DNA of 7,082 nucleotides, from positions 1-7,082 of the forward strand of contig CAYVBZ010000083.1 of assembly GCA_964449835.1 (NCBI GenBank). Direction: 5' to 3'. Source of the stretch: JABDGC01 sp964449835 (lineage in GTDB: Bacteria; Pseudomonadota; Gammaproteobacteria; DSM-16500). A program made the position numbers and the translations under genes. Positions 5,642 to 7,082 of the stretch are shown piece by piece. The stretch's first letter is position 1; every line of letters starts with the position of its first letter. The notes beneath the pieces are model-generated. The model saw only the letters and a program-made list of their open reading frames with translations. It was not told the origin of the DNA and did no database searches.

Positions 5642-7082
5642 CAGTATTCAAGACACTTCAACTGAAGGCAAAAAATTTCGGTGCTTGCGGCGGACCGCGT
5701 GCTTGGTCGCGTTATACACAAGGCGGGCAGATTATTTCTTATAATCCTGCGACGGGCAAGGCTTTGGGCAGCGTATATCGCGGGTCTAGTTCTGATTATG
5801 AGCGCTTGGTAAAAGCGGCGGAGCAGGCTTTTCTTAAGTGGCGGCTGGTGCCTGCGCCGAAACGCGGTGAAGTGGTGCGCCAAATTGGCGAAGCCTTGCG
5901 CGAGAAAAAAGAGGCTTTGGGTACGCTAGTTTCTTTGGAAGTGGGCAAATCTAAGCAGGAAGGCTTGGGTGAAGTGCAGGAAATGATTGATATGGCGGAT
6001 TTCGCTGTGGGGCAGTCGCGGATGCTTTATGGCAATACCATGCAATCGGAGAGGCCGGAGCATCGGCTTTATGAACAATGGCATCCGCTGGGTGTGACGG
6101 GGGTGATCACGGCCTTTAATTTTCCGGTGGCAGTGTGGGCTTGGAATGCGTTTGTTGCGGCGGTGTGTGGGAATACGGTGATTTGGAAACCCTCGCCGAA
6201 GGCGCCTTTGTGTGCGGTAGCGGTGCAGCAGATTTGTAATGCGGTGATGGAAAAAATGGGATATACAGGTATTTTTTCTTTGTTTGTGACAGATGAAGTG
6301 ACTGCGGTCCAAAATATGGCGGCGGATACGCGGATGCCTTTGATTTCTTTTACGGGTTCCACACAAGTGGGGCGGAAAATTAATGAGATAGCGGCGAAGC
6401 GATTGGGGCGGACGATTTTGGAACTGAGTGGGAACAACGCGATTATTGTGGATGAGACGGCAAATTTGAAGCTTGCGATTCCGGCGATTGTGTTTGGGTC
6501 GGTGGGGACGACGGGGCAACGTTGCACGACGACGCGGCGGTTATTTTTGCAGGAGAAGATTTATGACAAAGTTGTGAAGGCTTTGGTCAAGGCGTATCAG
6601 AAGGTGACGATTGGGAATCCTTTGGATGGGAAGAATTTGATGGGACCTTTGATTGATCAAAGGGCGGTGGAGCATTATGTACAGACGGTTGCGGCGATTA
6701 AGGCGGCTGGGGGCAAGGTGCTATGTGGGGGGAAGGTTTTGAAGCGGCCTGGGTATTATGTGGAACCGACCTTGGTGAAGGCGGAGAATGATTGGCCCGA
6801 GGTGCAGAAGGAGACCTTTGCGCCGATTTTGTATTTGATTCGGTATAAAAATTTGGAAGAAGCGATTGAGATGAATAATGAGTCCTTGTTTGGCTTGTCG
6901 TCCGCTTTGTTTACGGAGCGACTGCAGAGCGCGGAGGTGTTTTTGTCGGCGCGAGGGAGTGATTGTGGGATTGCGAATGTGAATATTGGGACTTCGGGGG
7001 CGGAGATTGGGGGGGCGTTTGCGGGGGAGCCCGGGGGGGTGGGGAAGCGTTGTTGTCCGGGGGGGGCTTGCGGGGGTTGGCG
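5638..7082 (+). CDS. ALDH7-type L-aminoadipate-semialdehyde (piperideine-6-carboxylate) dehydrogenase, 3' end missing
   Basis: The frame is open for 481 codons to the right edge. The protein matches aldehyde dehydrogenase family 7 (human ALDH7A1/antiquitin, bacterial AmaB), which oxidises aminoadipate semialdehyde to 2-aminoadipate with NAD. Visible landmarks are AFNFPVAVW (159-167) with oxyanion Asn161, WKPSP (183-187) with the NAD-contacting Lys184, SFTGST (237-242), general base Glu262 in ELSGNNAI, nucleophile Cys296 in GQRCTTTRR, and ETFAPILY (392-399). GSDCGIANVNI and TSGAEIGGAF (440-461) are ALDH7 hallmarks. The ATG overlaps the previous stop codon, with AAGAGG 10 bases upstream. After residue 464 the expected GGEKxTGGGRESGSDxWK motif is unrecognisable, though the frame stays open; this looks like bad sequence rather than biology. 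Roughly the last 25-30 residues lie outside. From about residue 140 on, codons end mostly in G, unlike the upstream gene. Confidence 0.94.
   Translation, partial: MTVFKTLQLKAKNFGACGGPRAWSRYTQGGQIISYNPATGKALGSVYRGSSSDYERLVKAAEQAFLKWRLVPAPKRGEVVRQIGEALREKKEALGTLVSLEVGKSKQEGLGEVQEMIDMADFAVGQSRMLYGNTMQSERPEHRLYEQWHPLGVTGVITAFNFPVAVWAWNAFVAAVCGNTVIWKPSPKAPLCAVAVQQICNAVMEKMGYTGIFSLFVTDEVTAVQNMAADTRMPLISFTGSTQVGRKINEIAAKRLGRTILELSGNNAIIVDETANLKLAIPAIVFGSVGTTGQRCTTTRRLFLQEKIYDKVVKALVKAYQKVTIGNPLDGKNLMGPLIDQRAVEHYVQTVAAIKAAGGKVLCGGKVLKRPGYYVEPTLVKAENDWPEVQKETFAPILYLIRYKNLEEAIEMNNESLFGLSSALFTERLQSAEVFLSARGSDCGIANVNIGTSGAEIGGAFAGEPGGVGKRCCPGGACGGW

Noticed and set aside
5926..6527. Two overlapping minus-strand open frames opposite the aldehyde dehydrogenase
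   Set aside because: They arise from the G-rich third positions of the real gene; one is mostly Arg, His and Pro, the other overlaps it, and neither has a recognisable domain.

Overview
The window looks like a piece of a gammaproteobacterial chromosome with moderate GC, probably from an intracellular, host-associated lineage of the Legionella/Coxiella kind. Three things point there. The core genes priA and yigI have gammaproteobacterial-type protein sequences. The window holds a complete, bacterially expressed member of the eukaryotic mitochondrial carrier family, a type of protein known in bacteria chiefly from Legionella, where LncP is a Dot/Icm effector. It also has a CGTCATTGCGAGC-type palindromic repeat, which I remember from several host-associated bacteria. 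The order-level assignment is inference.

Layout. At the left edge, positions 1-43 are the 5' half of a tRNA-Leu(CAA) gene on the minus strand, with a well-formed promoter at 58-85. Next is the carrier-like gene (82-1038, minus). A 45-base divergent gap separates it from a CPBP-family intramembrane protease gene (1084-1758, plus). That gene converges, with only 3 bases between stop codons, on priA (1762-3807, minus), the replication-restart helicase. The 194 bases between priA and yigI hold the priA promoter and an 89-bp near-perfect palindrome (3892-3980). yigI (4002-4469, plus) is an acyl-CoA thioesterase gene.

The right third is a two-gene lysine-degradation operon (4520 to the window end, plus). 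It encodes a lysine 6-dehydrogenase/saccharopine-dehydrogenase-family enzyme, then an ALDH7-type L-aminoadipate-semialdehyde (piperideine-6-carboxylate) dehydrogenase that starts by a 4-base ATGA overlap. Together they would turn the lysine-derived semialdehyde into 2-aminoadipate. The second gene runs off the right edge.

The most notable points are the mitochondrial-carrier protein with a hydrophilic C-terminal tail (candidate secreted effector), the palindromic repeat that abuts the yigI ribosome binding site and carries a decoy in-frame ATG, a marked rise in G-ending codons inside the aldehyde dehydrogenase gene, and the last ~55 bases, where a very conserved motif breaks down into G-rich sequence in a way that suggests poor sequence quality at a contig end. 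No CRISPR array, insertion sequence or obvious defence system is present.
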